Below are positions 48,691-62,104 of a stretch of 64,000 nt of DNA, piece by piece. The notes under the pieces are model-generated. The model made no database searches. It was not told the origin of the DNA and saw only the letters and a program-made list of their open reading frames with translations. This DNA is from Pyrocephalus nanus (Eukaryota > Chordata > Aves > Passeriformes > Tyrannidae), in contig CM076264.1 in NCBI GenBank assembly GCA_038380795.1, positions 15,701,501 to 15,765,500 of the forward strand. The letters run 5' to 3'. The position numbers were made by a program, and so were the translations under genes. Numbering within the stretch: the stretch's first letter is position 1; every line of letters starts with the position of its first letter.

Positions 48691-49107
48691 CAGCAGCTGA
48701 GGAACAGACCCACTGCCAGCTTCACTGCATCTGTTGTAAGAGCAATTTTTGGCAGCTGGAGCCATTACCCTTTTAAATTGCTGCAGATAAATCTGAACAG
48801 TGCTCAGGGATCAGATCTTTTACATAGAAGTCCCCATTTAGTTCACATAGGGCAAAAAAAGAGAGTGTCCACAAGAACTCATCACTTTCTTCTGCTTACA
48901 CAGCCCAACTAAATTAACGTGTTCAGTTTTGTTGGGCTTTGGGGGGCCTTCATGACACAAAGCAATTGCAGACAAAGTTTTGAATTAAGTACATTTTAGC
49001 AATTAAGTACTCTGCCTTTAAGCAAAATGAGGGAAAATAAATAGTATATAATGTTACAACTTTTTATGACAAAATGCTTCTTTATCTTCATCTCAAACAT
49101 TGGGTGA

Positions 49108-49345
49108 CAAGAAACAGCCTCAAGTTGTGCTAGGTTTAGACTGGATATTAGGATGGAAGGGTTGTCAAGCATTGGACAGGCTGCCCAGGGGAGTGGTTGA
49201 GTCACCATCCCTGGAGGTATTTGCAAGACATGTAGGTGTGGCACTGGGGGGGGATGGCTTAGTGGTGGACTGGGCAGTGCTGGGTTAAGGGATGGATGGA
49301 CTCGATGATCTCAGAGGGTTTTTTTCCAACCTAAGATTCTGTACT
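49108..49345 (+). mobile_element. CR1 3' fragment (about 240 bp)
   Basis: Plus orientation: CAGCCTCAAGTTGTGCTAGG, GGTTGTCAAGCATTGGACAG, GGAGGTATTTGCAAGACATG, GGCAGTGCTGGGTTAAGG, GGACTCGATGATCTCAGAGG and a decayed tail. It could be the distal part of the same insertion as 48530-48690, with about 420 bp of unmatched DNA between, or a separate copy. Confidence 0.93.
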
Positions 49346-52300
49346 TAGGAGCTTTTTTAAAAATCCTTGACTAGAAATAAAAATCCAAATTGAAAAGCTG
49401 CTTTTAAATACTGTTGACCTTAAATATGAGAGGCCCACTCAGTGTTTACAGGGAGCGTAATACTTCAAGAGAACAACATCTCAAAACAAAGATTAGCCTT
49501 GAAGGAGCTTTCTTTTGATTAAGTGTGAAGGCTTTTTCAGTATGTGTTAAATGGTATTGTTTTATTTTTTAAATATACTTCAGTGCATTTTTATAATGTA
49601 GAATTTTACTTTTTTTAATAATTCGTTTTTAAAATGCATATGGTGATTTTTCCTCATTTTTGTTTAGAAGTGTAATCAGTTTATCCCTTCATTTGTCAGC
49701 ATTACGTTTTCAGCATTAATGACTTGCTGCTATCAGTGTTTTTAGAATTAATTCTGAATTAATAAATGAATGCCTAATGAATCTAAAATTAATAAATGAA
49801 TGCCTAATGAATCCCAGCTAGGTGGCACTGGAAAATGCATTTCTATTCTCTAAGGAAATTATGCAGGTACTGAGCTGAAGAAGCTGCTTTAGCTCATCTC
49901 TTTAGGGTCTTCAAAATGTCAGTGTCATTCCTTACACTATCCAAGCTATAGCAGGAAAGATCTCATGAACTTTTACCACAGCAAATTCTGAATAAATTTA
50001 TGAAACACCTCATTGTGCACTACTTTTAATGAGAACTCCTTACTTTTCCTTTTGAGTGTACACCCTGATTTTGTTACCCTTTTTTCCACTCTCTCATTTG
50101 TACTAAAAGATATCATTGTAGTCGTGAAAGTCCTCTTAAGAATCGGGTTTCTGGCAGCACTGTAAGACACGTTTGCTCTGTTTTCTGCTTTGGTAGTAAA
50201 TCCTACGTTGTTTTTGGGCGAAACAAAGGTGCATGGCATTAACAAACAGCAGACGCTACAAATCGTGTTTCTTCACTGAAAGCCAAGTTTAAATGCCATA
50301 TTCATCAGAACAGACATCTGTAAACTTGCAGAGTGTGCTGGAGGGAGGTGTCTTTGCACCTGTGCTTACCTTGCTGCGCAGGACCCAAAGGATTCTGTGA
50401 GCCTGTGGAAGCAGCTGCTCCCAGCCTGGCTGCAGCTGTGCCCATCCCTCATTATACACGGCTTGCACTGCAGTCGTTTCACATGTACTGTTCGAACTCT
50501 CCAGCCAAGCCTGTTCCAAAAGACGCATAAGATCCAGAAATAGCTCCATATTAGACTTTTGAGAGGGATTATGAGAGGTTTTCTGCATAAAACTCTAGTA
50601 TGATCTCAGAGGATGTTTTGAAATCCCCAACAAATTACTTCTCACAGAGGCTGGATTAAGATCTGTGGAGTAAATGCAGTTGCAGGCCTGTGCTACATCA
50701 CAGAAAGGAATAAGTAACAAAAACTGGAATTATTATCAGTATTATGGAAACAGCTCACTGTTGGTATGTGTTGCTTCAGTCTTTCAGTTCTATTGTATAG
50801 TTTGAACAACAAAGATTAGAGATGGTCCTGTAACAAGCAATGAACATGAAAGTTGTATAATCTCCCTCTGGCTTTTAGTACTTCTCTGGATCACAACAGT
50901 GAAGTAAAAACAGTTAGAAGAGAACACACAAGCCTGAGGATTTTGGCTAAGTCATTGTTTCCCAGGGACTGCATAGCAACTGGTGGCTACACAAAATGGA
51001 AAGAAAATAAGGGAGATGGGATGTCTCTGAAAATTCATGCTGTATTTCATTTTCTTCTTTTTAAACCAGCCTATGCACATTTTGGATGCTGTATTAATTT
51101 TGGCTCACCTGAAACCTTTCTATTATAACTACTAATTCCTTCTATTTTTATCCGTCACACATTTTTTCGCTATCTCATTTTCTTTTCAATAAAGCTCCCC
51201 CTGAATTAATGCTTGTGTAGGATTCAGAGGGAGGAGGCTCTGTTGGAGGGAGGAAATTTAATAGGGCTGTGTGTAGGAGGATGAGCAGGTCAAGGAAGAG
51301 GAGGTGAACCTTATGCTTTGTAAGGAAGGATAAGGATGGTATCAAAATAATGAGGTGCATTAAGCAGAAGAGAGAACAGCAGAAAGTGAAAGGACTGGAA
51401 TGACCTTGTTTTAATAGAAACAGGGATCAATGACAAGAGAAGTGTTCAGGGAGACAATCCATACAGAGCAGTAATGAATCACGGGAATCAGTGCTTTAGG
51501 AATAAGATGCAAACAGGAATAAAATATTTAGAAGACTGCCGCATTTACCAGGCTCTTCCAAACTGCAGTGTCTTTCATTAGATTATTAAAACAGTTGTGT
51601 ACTAAGGAACATTCTTTTACATATTTACTTACTTTAAGAAGTCACAAAATGATCAAGGATTGCCTGACTAGATTAGCTGTGGTATTTTGCATATCAAGGC
51701 ACTCAAACTGACTACTTTGCAAGGCAGCCAGGTGCTGGAAGACAGCAGCTTCCTGTTAAGGATCAGGCACAGTGGAAATCAGTATTTCCTGAAGATACAA
51801 ATCTTTTCTATAATCCTTTCTGTATTATCCCCTATATCCTATCCCCACTAGATTTATGAAACCAGCGATTCACCACTGATCCGATTACTCCAGTTAGCAC
51901 CAACTGAAAACAAAACAAAAAAACCCACAACATACCTTCACTTCAAAGTGCTGCCAACATCCAGCTGACTCTGGGGAAATAAGAGCTCCAAGGAAAATCT
52001 GCGATCTGGCAGCAGGTATTGGCAGTAGCATTAGGACACAGAATTAAGGAACTAATTGAGCAAAGGTAGATCTAAATAATTTCTGTAGCATTATGTCCAT
52101 CTTGGTCTGGTTACACTTGACCAGATGGTAATACATTGATAAGAGGTGCTACTGACGTTACAGCAAATAATCTGCGGAACTACCAGTAAGGAACACAAAG
52201 CCAGTCACAGCTGTTACCTAAGTGGATACTCTGTGTGAAATTTTTCTTCTTTATGTTCATGAGAGGTGAACTGTGGGATGAGCCCATTGAGTTGTGTAGT

Positions 52301-55300
52301 GACTTAAATATGATGTCAAATGATCACCCAAAAACGTTGATCATAATGTTATTAGTAAAAGCTGGACCACTATATCTCTGCAGCTGCCAGCCACCTACTC
52401 ACCTACCTCAAGGATAATCGTATCTCTTTCTGTTAATGAGGATTAGACACCATTATGGAAACTATTGATTTACATATGCCCAGATAAATGAAATTAAACT
52501 TGTGATATGCTATTGTACTTCATTAAAAAAAAAAACCACCCAAACCAAAACAAAAACAAACAAATATGGAAAACCAAACCAAAACATAAAAACAGCAGTA
52601 TCCTAGAACTTGAAAAGCCTGCAAGAATTCTGATCCAGACTAAGACACATCGCAGCCACATTATCCTGACTGTCTAGAATTATCTTTTGTTACTGCTCTC
52701 TGCTGCAGAGTTTCACAAATGTACTTAAGGATTGTTTCATTGCACTGGTACTACAATCCTGATGAACACAAAAAGGCCCCAAATATCCAGAGATTTTTCA
52801 AAACTTAGTCTAGTGGTTCTCATAAATCCTAAACTCACAGAGAAATTTTCAAGAGAAAACAATCCTGGAAGATTTAGGTTTTCACATTCACGAATGGAAG
52901 GCCAGAGAGATGCTCAATTGGATTGTTTTAAACAAGTGCACCAGATGAAGAAGCTGTACACTTCATGTCAGTGAAAAATGCCAAAGGAAGAGGAAAAGAG
53001 GAGAAGGTTAGCAATGCACAGTTTATTTTCCTATTTTATGGTCCATTTAGGAATGGACATTTTTGTCATACGGGAGAAGAAGAGAGATGGGAGCATTCTG
53101 CAGAAACTATTGCACAACTGTGATTATCTAACTAACATCTGAGTAGGCACTGGAAACCTTCAGAGAGAGCTTCACACATCATGGCACATGCCAGTGGTGG
53201 CACACAGACCACTGCCAAGCAACATGCTATCCAGGAAAGAGCCAAGAACTGCTGCTGCCACAGCGGCTTCCAATAGCAACTTCAGGTACTGCACACCCTC
53301 CCCTTCAGGCCAGGGCCCCCGGAGCACACAGACAGAGGGCTTTGTGTAGGAAGTTGGTGTATCCTCCTCCACTCTTAGGTGTGACTCACTTCTGGACGCC
53401 TCAGATATCTGAGGGAAGATTTAACCATCTAGGTTATTCCACATCCTACACTTCGATAATTCTGAGGTGCCCAGGGTGAATATTATTATTTTTTCAAGCG
53501 TGGCTAACTTTGCATTATAATAATATTTTTTATTATTTTTAACTAACTCTTGCTTTTTTTTTAATTATAATTTTTTAGTTTCTCTGCCAAATTTGCCACT
53601 AATGGGTTCCCCTTCCACAAAAAAAGCTAGCTTTCTTCTGCATGTTTCCCTTCCTTTGTTATGTTCTCATGAGCTTGCAAATCTGTAAGCACTTTTCTCC
53701 ATTTGCAGGCCAATGCGGGGAGGTCAGGATGTTTATAAGGACCTGGAATTCCAAAAAATTCATTTTGTATTTTAGTTTTGATTGTTGCCACTTAAGCATA
53801 ATGACAACATCCATCCAGCTAAAAGTTCAGTTTCATTGGAAATTGCCTTTTTTTTTTCCAATGAACCACTGCTAATCAAAAATGTATGAGCAATGCTTTC
53901 ATAAGTAAAAAAAGAAATAGTAAAATAGTCTCATAAGTAAAATAAAATAAAAAATGGAGAGTGAACAACTTTCTGTTCTAACGTGGCCATCTGTCATTTA
54001 TAAAGACATCACCCCATTAACCTGTCTAATCAACTCCATTCTTTTTTCAAAGTTGGTTAAGTAAGTTTATGAGGAGACGTAGATGTTCTCTTGATTAAAT
54101 CTGTTGTAAAACGGCCTCCCTGGTGTTCTGCTTTGTGTGCATTTACACATATAAAGGTAATTACAAGTACATATCACTACTGTAAATTCCGTGCTTGTCA
54201 TATTACAGTACATGACATTTTCATTTCCTCCTGGTGAAAATGAAATCCGATATTTTCTGTTCAAGCAATAATGACCAATTAGAATTTGTTATTATTAATG
54301 TTTATCCTGAAGTGCTCCAAGTCATGAGGTGGTTTCCTCCTAGGCAGTTGAATTTACAATGTGGAAAAAAGGGGGTTGACATGTTGCTATACCACCTTCA
54401 GCCATTCCCCCTCAAGCCTGGTTATTCCCTCAACAAACTGGGAGATCCTTATGGAAACCTCACAACGCAAGGGAGAATATTACTGAACTCAAGTTTAAAG
54501 TTGAAATTCTGAATTAGAGTTGAAATAGAGCTGATTCTCCTCAGCAGAAATGTCTGTCTATCAGCTTTCCTGCCTGACATCTTGCTTTTATCACAGGAAC
54601 CAGAGCTCAGTTCTCCAGCAAGTGCCCGTAGCTCTGGAGAAGTCACAGTCAGTTAAGTTGCATTAGTCCTGATGCAATGCGGTCACTTATCTGCATCAGG
54701 ATTTCTTCAGGGCCTTCAGGTTCCTCCAGTAATGGGGAAACTATTGCAAACTGACCCTTAGAAGAACTGCCCAAGGAATGTAATCAAGTAACTGTGCTCT
54801 ACTGGAACCACAACAGGAAGGCTTCTATAGCATGCAGTCAAAGTTTATGTAAATACCTGAAATACCAAGTGCATTTTAAATGCTTTACTAGTCATTTAGA
54901 TAAGTCCCAAATAGGTTGTATTTGATAAAATGCCAGTTTTGTCACTGCCAATTTCAGCTCTAGGATATTTTTTTTAATTGCCTGACTCTTCTTTTGTTTA
55001 AAATAAAATACTTGTCCTCAAGACAAAATAAAATCTTGTCCTCAGAGACGAGTAGATTTACACATACAGAGAATTTTTTTAAAGATGCTTCAATGGTCAT
55101 GGAAGGCACATTTATTTTTAAAGGAGTTTGAGAACCAAATCTTTGTACATTTAGATGTGAAATCTTCCCTCTAGAAACTTTCTTCTCTAGAGATACCTTG
55201 AGAGATAGGCAACACACAAACCCTCGGTGAAGAGAGGAGGAAAGACAACTCTATATCATATGTAGAGAGAGAGAGTGAGAGGGTTAAAAAAGAGGAAGCA

Positions 55301-55964
55301 GTTGGAATTATGTCGTGACACATCATATGACAGAAAGCAGATGACAACTTTTGAGGTGCTCCATTTGGAAGATGGAAACAGATCTCCTCTACCCTCACTG
55401 AAATGCCATGGAGAAAGCTGGTAAAGAATCTGTTGAGGAGTGTTACAGCTCAAGAGGGGCCAGTACATCTCCTGACAGATCTCAGGGTATTAGAAATAAA
55501 AGGAGCATAAAAATATTCAGACAAAAATTAAATACCCATAACCTTGTATCAAGCACAGAGACACAAGAATGGAGAATCTGACTTGCCACTTATTCTCCTT
55601 TCCTCTTTCCCAGGTCATAAGCACCTGTATAATAGTCACAAAGAGGCAGTTGTTTCACTCCCTTTTTGTCTCCCTGAAGAAAACTGATGCTTGGAAAAAC
55701 AAAGAGTAAGCTTATGCCACCTTTACAGTCTGAAGGCAACTGGATATAATACCATGCAGCAGCTAAAACTCCAATCTAGCGTCAGCAATTTTAAAAAATG
55801 AGTGGTTTTGTACAATTTGAGCTTTGCTTTACTGGCTCTTCCCTTAGAATTTTATTTTTTCTCAAAAGCAAAGGGAGGTAGTAGTAGCAGAAGCAGAGAG
55901 TAGAAGCAACAGTGGCAGACTAAATACTCTGAACTTCAGCTTGTGCAGTCAGCAGGCAGACAAG
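49346..55964. other. Unannotated DNA upstream of LRBA
   Basis: No recognised element. It contains a 30-bp-period tandem duplication (49757-49813), an unidentified open segment flanked by splice-like sites (50370-50582, minus) and a 90-codon basic minus-strand frame (49973-50245). A GC-richer patch at 53.17-53.40 kb has no recognisable product. Confidence 0.5.
49757..49813 (+). repeat. 27-bp direct duplication with 30-bp period
   Basis: AATTAATAAATGAATGCC followed by TAATGAATC occurs at 49757-49783 and identically at 49787-49813, separated by TAA. Perfect identity indicates a recent duplication. Confidence 0.95.
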
Positions 55965-56136
55965 ATCTCATGAGAAGCTGTGGATGCTCCCTCCCTGGAA
56001 GTGTTCCAGGTCAGGTTGGATGGGGCTTTGAGCAATCTGATCTAGTGGAGGTGTCCCTGCCCATGGCAGGGGGCTGGAAACAGATGATCTTTTAAGGTCC
56101 CTTTCAAACCAAATCATTTTGAGATTCTATGATTCA
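55965..56136 (+). mobile_element. CR1 3' fragment (about 170 bp)
   Basis: Plus orientation: AGAAGCTGTGGATGCTCC, CCTGGAAGTGTTCCAGG, CCCTGCCCATGGCAGGGGG, GATGATCTTTTAAGGTCCC and the tail GATTCTATGATTC. Confidence 0.95.
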
Positions 56137-56515
56137 CGGGAGGGTGCTCTGAGGGGAAAAGGGCCACAGAGACTGGTCAGTCTTGGAGGCCAGCCTCCTG
56201 AAAGCAGAAGGGCAGTCCATCCTGAACTGCAGGAAAATGGTTGTTCACAGCAGGCAGCCAGATTGGTTGAACAGGAAATTCTTAACTCAGTTCAAATGTG
56301 AAAAAGAAGTGTATGGGGCTGGAAGTGTGGATGGGCTGAGCAGTAGAAATGGAAGTTTTGTGGCTCTGAAGGGATGGAGTTGGGTGTTACATGCTGTTGC
56401 ACATTGCCAGAGAGGCTGTGGAGTCCACAACCTTGAAAATTTAAAAAACTTGAATGCATAAGACCCTAAGCAATCTGACTGTACTTTCCAACCTAAATTA
56501 CTCAATCACTCTACA
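56137..56515 (+). mobile_element. Diverged CR1: ORF2 linker region joined to 3'UTR (internal deletion)
   Basis: Plus orientation, immediately after another CR1 tail. Translation gives GALRGKGPQ and then, after a frame change, LLKAEGQSILNCRKM, DWLNRKFL and a KEVYG motif. This is the segment between endonuclease and RT in CR1 ORF2 (compare the usual 'RPAWLNKELL...KKEVY' pattern). It then jumps to a decayed 3'UTR (CCAGAGAGGCTGTGGAGTCC ... CAATCTGACTGTACTTTCCAA). The RT region is missing. The assignment rests on remembered CR1 motifs. Confidence 0.65.
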
Positions 56516-59500
56516 TTCTTCCCAGAATTAAGAGTCATACAGGCCAGCCTAGACCACTTTGCTCAGGGCATTGTCCAGATGAGTTTTTACTATCCCTACA
56601 GAAAGGCTACTTACAATTTTAACTTAACTGAACCCAATTTAAACTTAATCCTTACTGGTTCATTTCTGGCAGCCTTTCTTTTCAATCTGTGTGAAATGTA
56701 CATACCAGTACGTGGGTTTCTTTCTTGGGGGGAATGTCATTTTTCAAATCAGGATCTGCATTGTCATGAACATTTTAAAGATGGAATCAATTAACGCCTG
56801 ATTTAATGTAGAATAAATTTTTTTTCAAGTTAAATACAGACTGGAGGCTATCTTTTAGTTATTCTTTACTATGTATACAGGCAGTTTATAAAAGTATAAT
56901 GTGATATTTTGAAATTAGAAGTATTTCAAGTTATTGTTAAAAATGGTCTCATTCTGGATATTGGCTGTTATAAAAAATGAGATTTACAAATATTTTCTGA
57001 TACTCAGTCACATCAGAGGTACAAAAACCCTGTGTGTTGCTGGCATGATTAAAAACAAATTATATGAGAATAGCATGGATTTTCTACAACATTCACTGCA
57101 CTTTTTATTCAACATTTTATATAAATTGATCAAAAAATACTTCCAGCAGGGAAGTGAACTAGATGACTTCTTGATGGCACTTGCTGTAAAATATTTCTGT
57201 GGTTTCTTTGTCAGGAAATTATTACAGATCTGAGCCCAGGGTTGAGAAGTCTTTCTGCATAAGCCCATGCCTATTGAAATGCACTGAGGTCTCTTAAGTT
57301 AAATCATTGTATTTAGCTGAAAGAGATCCAGAAAAGAAGGCTTAGGTGTAGAAATAAAGGTTTACATGTTCTGATAGTGCAGCTGTACTAGTTTTGATGA
57401 CAATGTTCTAGGTGGCTCCTCCTCTTTTATTTTAAGCTTACTTGCAGTACCATGGCAAGGGTATTTATCCATTTCAGATGGATCTCTCTTTTTCAACTTC
57501 AATTTGTATCTTAAGAGGATACACAATTAAAATAGATGTTAGCACATAACCTCACTGTTTGAATTTAATAAATATTGCAAATTGGAGTCTTACTTAAAGA
57601 AAGGAGCAAAAATTGAATAAAGGGTTTGGGATTCAGCTGTAAAAAATAACCATAAGTATCCACATGTTTTTAAAGGCTTGAATTCCAGCGTTACAAGAGT
57701 GTGAATGTTGTTGGAGACTGGATATAGTATTATTCTAGTGCTAAGTTCATTTTCTGCTTTTTGAAAAAGAATCTTCCACTAAGATTATGACTGCCAGCTT
57801 TCCTACACCACTTGCTACCCTCAAATATTTTGGAGGTTCCCATCATCTTAATACAAGCTGTAAAAGAGATGATTTGGCCCTGGGACTACAGACGTGCCAG
57901 TTCCTGTGACACTTCAGACACCTGGTAGTCTGAAGAGTGCAATTTGAAAACACTTATGTGAGCAAATAACCGTGCTCTCCACTTACTAAATTAATTTAAC
58001 GAGCCACATTGTAAAATTATACTGCAAGGCATTCATGATCCTTGAGATGAAACACGTTACTCTTCAAATAATGCTGTACAGTGAAATACTTATGCCTTGA
58101 AAGAGGGAAAAAAAGGGACAGAAATATCTTAATTTAACTGTGGCATCTGATCTTTCATATTTTTAACATATTGGCCTCGTACAACTGATGATTGGGTAAA
58201 TAGACATTCAGGCATATGCCTTTTAGACAAAAACTTTAAAAGTCTCATTTTCTTAATTTGAAGTGGGTGCTGGATAAAATGCATGAGGAAAGTCAGATTT
58301 TACTGCCAGCTACAGCATAGTGGAAATCTTCTTGCATAATGAAGTGTTAACTAAGTCATGCTTTTGGAGAATGATTTAAAGTGTGATTCCAGCACCAAGA
58401 GACTGTAAAAAAAGCAGGGCTCCATGGTGTCTCAGTAATTTCAGCATAAGATATGCTGAGTTTGCAAGGAAAAAAGGTGGGAATGTTTGGTTTGGGATTT
58501 TTTCCCCCTCCTAATTTCCAGTTCCCCAAACTCCTCCTTTGGGCTTTTTACATCTCACGCATCATTAGATGGAATAAATTATCATCACACTAAATTGCAT
58601 GGTTAACTATGGCTGAGTTGGCAGTAGATGGGGAGAGACTTTAATCTGCACCATAGGCAAATTTGGTGGGAAATAACTGATAAAGAAAATGGTCAATCAC
58701 CTCACTAGGCCTCTTTTACAAAATAATCATTTATAGAAGAATCAGAGCTTTCAGAAAAGCATAATGAGCTAAACCAAGCTTGTATAAGAAGGTACATGAT
58801 ATCCCAGTTTCAGGAAAACTCAATACCAGTTTTATGGATAAATTTTAGATTGTTCTATCACATATCAGGAAAAAAAACCAAACAAACAAGCAAACAGAGA
58901 ATTGAGAAACATGGAGATAAATAAAATTTTTGTATTCAATCATTTGCTTAAGAAAATAAAAAAGAAAAAGGTAGAGAGAATACATAGAAATGCCTTAAAA
59001 CAGGTAAATCTGAATAATCCACTGAAATATAATCTAAAAAAAGCAGAGGATTACAGAGCACTATCTGTCCCCCCTACCCTGTTTAATTTGCAGAAGTAAA
59101 AAATTAAGAGGCAGCATATAACATCTGGTCTCTACTCCCCACAGGGACCAGATTTAATTGTACTTAGACCATTTTTTTTGTCTAAACAGCTTTCTGCTCC
59201 TTCAAGCAGAGTACTCTTAGTACCTTGGCTCTGCCCGTGCACAGTCTCTCCAGCCCACCCTCCAAAGCAGCAGCAGAAGGGGATGGGGATTTTGGGAGGA
59301 GAGGGCAGAAGTGGCCCACTCCCAGGGAAGGGAAGCTCCCTCCCCTTCCCATGGGGAAGGGCTGCATGGAAAAGGCTGTGACCTCAGCAGGCAATACAAG
59401 AGGTGAGAGGGGCTAGAAATGCAGTGTGCTTGCTCCCTGTTAATAGGAATGCTGGGAAGTGATCCCTGCTAGCAGTAGTTTTTTCTTCATAATTTATGTG

Positions 59501-61789
59501 TTATGCCATAATGTTTTGCTACAGTGGGATTCAAACTATTCAAAGTATTTTTAATTAACGAGGACCCATAAAGGAAGAAAGCTATATCCGTAGAAGAAAA
59601 TAGGACAACAGGGAGCCAGGGTTCTAAGGAAAATATTGTCAATGAGGCATAAGGCTGCCTGAGTCTTGACTTACATTGTGGTGTAAATATTTAGAGCGAG
59701 CTAAATAATGTAAATTTGAAGCAAAATCAAAAGCAGAACGTTAAATAGGCTGTAATAGTGCCGTGGAAAAGCATATACTCACCAAGAATGGACACTGCCT
59801 GGCAAAGCACTTGGACCGTGATTTTTTTCTGCCTAAATTACACATGTACTCTTGACTAATGTTACTCCAGATGAAATTCAGGTTTGACTAATCTGTTCCT
59901 TAATACCTGCTTGTTGTTGGCAAAAGTAAAGAGTTATACATAACAAAATTAAATATTTTTTTTTCCTAAATTAGAGGCTTTTAGGTATAAAGCTAACTGA
60001 AGTGAATTTGCCATGGAAGCAGGCCACCAGGATCTAGCTCACTCTGCAGAGGTGCAGAGTTGGTTTTGCTTTTTTGCTGCGCAAGTTATTTCTGTAGATT
60101 TACCCTGTCTGTAAGATTTGCTAAACTGGAAGTGCAAAAACAGTTGTAGGAGTTATCTGAGAAGGAGAGAGGAGAATTTAAAACAAAGAGCTTGTGTTTT
60201 ACTTTGCTTGTAAGGTAAAAGCAAAGGGAAATTTGGGGATAATGTGTATTATGTATGCTTTATGGCAGCTAAAATGAAAGGGAAGATTGGGGGTTTTTTA
60301 CATCTGGAAGGAATAATTTTCTTGATTCAGATACTAAGTAAAATGATGATAATTCTTTCCTCAAATATGGAGTACATAAATAAGTTATACAAGAATACTG
60401 ATTTTGTTGTGCAGTGTATTCATAAATATTAGATAAAAAAAGAATCTCAGTTACAGAAAGCAACAAAAGCTAGTGCAGTCTTTTGAGTTTTCCTTTTATT
60501 AAAATAAATTAGCGGTCTTGCTTGGATTCTTAAAAGTAATTTCTACCCAGAAGTTAAACACATTTAAATAAAGTGACCGCATAGATCTTCCAAAGAAAGA
60601 AAGGCCCAACACTACTGCCAGATTTATGCAGAAAGTTTCTTGGTTTTATGTGGTGGATTAAAAAGTATATGTTAAATAAAAAATGGTTTCTGTTGATTAC
60701 CTGATAACAGTTTGTATGGTCTGTGTATAAAAAAACCTGCAGGTTTCTCTAAAAGAGTCTGTTTTTGCAGGAACTGCTAGTTTTCACTGGTGGGTTTTTA
60801 AAAAGAAAAAAATAAAAAGGTACCAGAAGGTTACATTTCTTAGGAACACTTAAAAATATCATTGACACACATAGCAATAAGAAAGTGTTGTTCAAAACTT
60901 GATCATTTAAATAGAATTAATAGAAATCCATTTTGTTTAGACTGGAAACCTGAAAGGATAAGATTGAACAAGACTCTCTTCTCCCCCATTTTTCTAAAAA
61001 ACAAACAGTCATACCCTGAAGTGTTGACTGAGCTGTGCAGTCTCAGCTCTCTGACTTTAAAGGTGCCCTTCTCTCTGTCTGCACTGTGTGATAACAATAG
61101 TGACTTCTCCTTCCTTGTAACCTGCATAAAGATCCTTGGGACTGAATTGATTTGATTTAGGGAAGCTGAGATCAGGAAAGTTTCTGGTACTTCCATTGTC
61201 CTTATCTTACATAATGATTACTAGAAAAAGACTCTACAGAACCCCTTCACATTGAGGAAACTGATGGCAAAGACCAGTAATTTTGGGTGCTAAGACAAAA
61301 TCTCCAAGCAGTTAAACAGTTTCACGGGAAATGGACAAAGCTAGAGGAAAAGACAGGAGATGTTGTTTCCTCCATGTTTCCAAAGATTTACAGGAAGGTA
61401 CATAACACGTCCTGGCCACATTTATTTCTAGGTGGGGGGTTACAACCCCTTACAAGGAGACAAATCGTTTCTTTTTCCACAAAGCCTTTCTGCTAGATAT
61501 AGGGATGATAGACCTTAGTAATTGAATCAAGAACCTCTTCACGGGTACCTTTCAAACTCAGGAGAACACATAACCAGTTCTGACCACAGGAACTTATTTT
61601 GTCTGACACAGTGGATATAAAAACCACGTTGCACAGCTTACCTTCAGTTCTTCTGCCTCCCGCCAGTCACTGGGCACCTCCCTCATGGGCTGGTCTGATG
61701 GGCCAGTGGACAGGAATAGCTATTTCTTACAGCCTCTGGTGAAGCCACCTTGTTTAGAGTGGTAGCAAAGTTTTAAGGTCCTTCCCCTT
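56516..61789. other. Unannotated DNA upstream of LRBA
   Basis: AT-rich, no gene or element recognised. A GC-richer patch at 59.22-59.41 kb is purine/pyrimidine-biased and contains 60-70-codon frames on both strands that look spurious. Confidence 0.5.
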
Positions 61790-61850
61790 TCTTTACTCTG
61801 CACTGGTGATGCCACACCTGGAGAGCTGTGGCTCAGCTTTGACCAGTGGC
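61790..61850 (+). mobile_element. CR1 ORF2 C-terminal fragment (about 60 bp)
   Basis: TTTACTCTGCACTGGTGATG followed by CCACACCTGGAGAGCTGTGG matches the CR1 coding segment for '[14 protein letters not shown]'. It precedes the next CR1 but corresponds to a later part of the element, so it is a separate fragment. Confidence 0.75.
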
Positions 61851-62104
61851 AGATCTTTCCTGCATCCTGCTGGAACTGGTTCCGTCTGTCACAGGGGCAG
61901 TTTCTGGTGTCTTCACAGAAGCCACCCCTGCAGCTCTGCTGCTACCAAAACCTGGACACATTAACCCAATACAGAAGAAAATAATATAAAAACTGAGAGG
62001 GTACAAGAAGCATAGGCGAGAACTTAAAAATACATTGAACTACATAGAGGGAGACATTGAGAGAAAATTTTAAAAGGGACAAGAAACAAAATATAGCGGG
62101 CAAA

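Noticed and set aside
49973..50245. 90-codon basic minus-strand frame next to the 50370-50582 candidate exon
   Set aside because: Possible acceptors within it do not match the phase of the neighbouring donor, so I could not link the two. No family recognised.
46465..52460. Short match TTAATGRGGATTAGACAC at about 46468 and 52434
   Set aside because: One mismatch in 18 bp; a match of that quality is expected about once by chance in a window this long.
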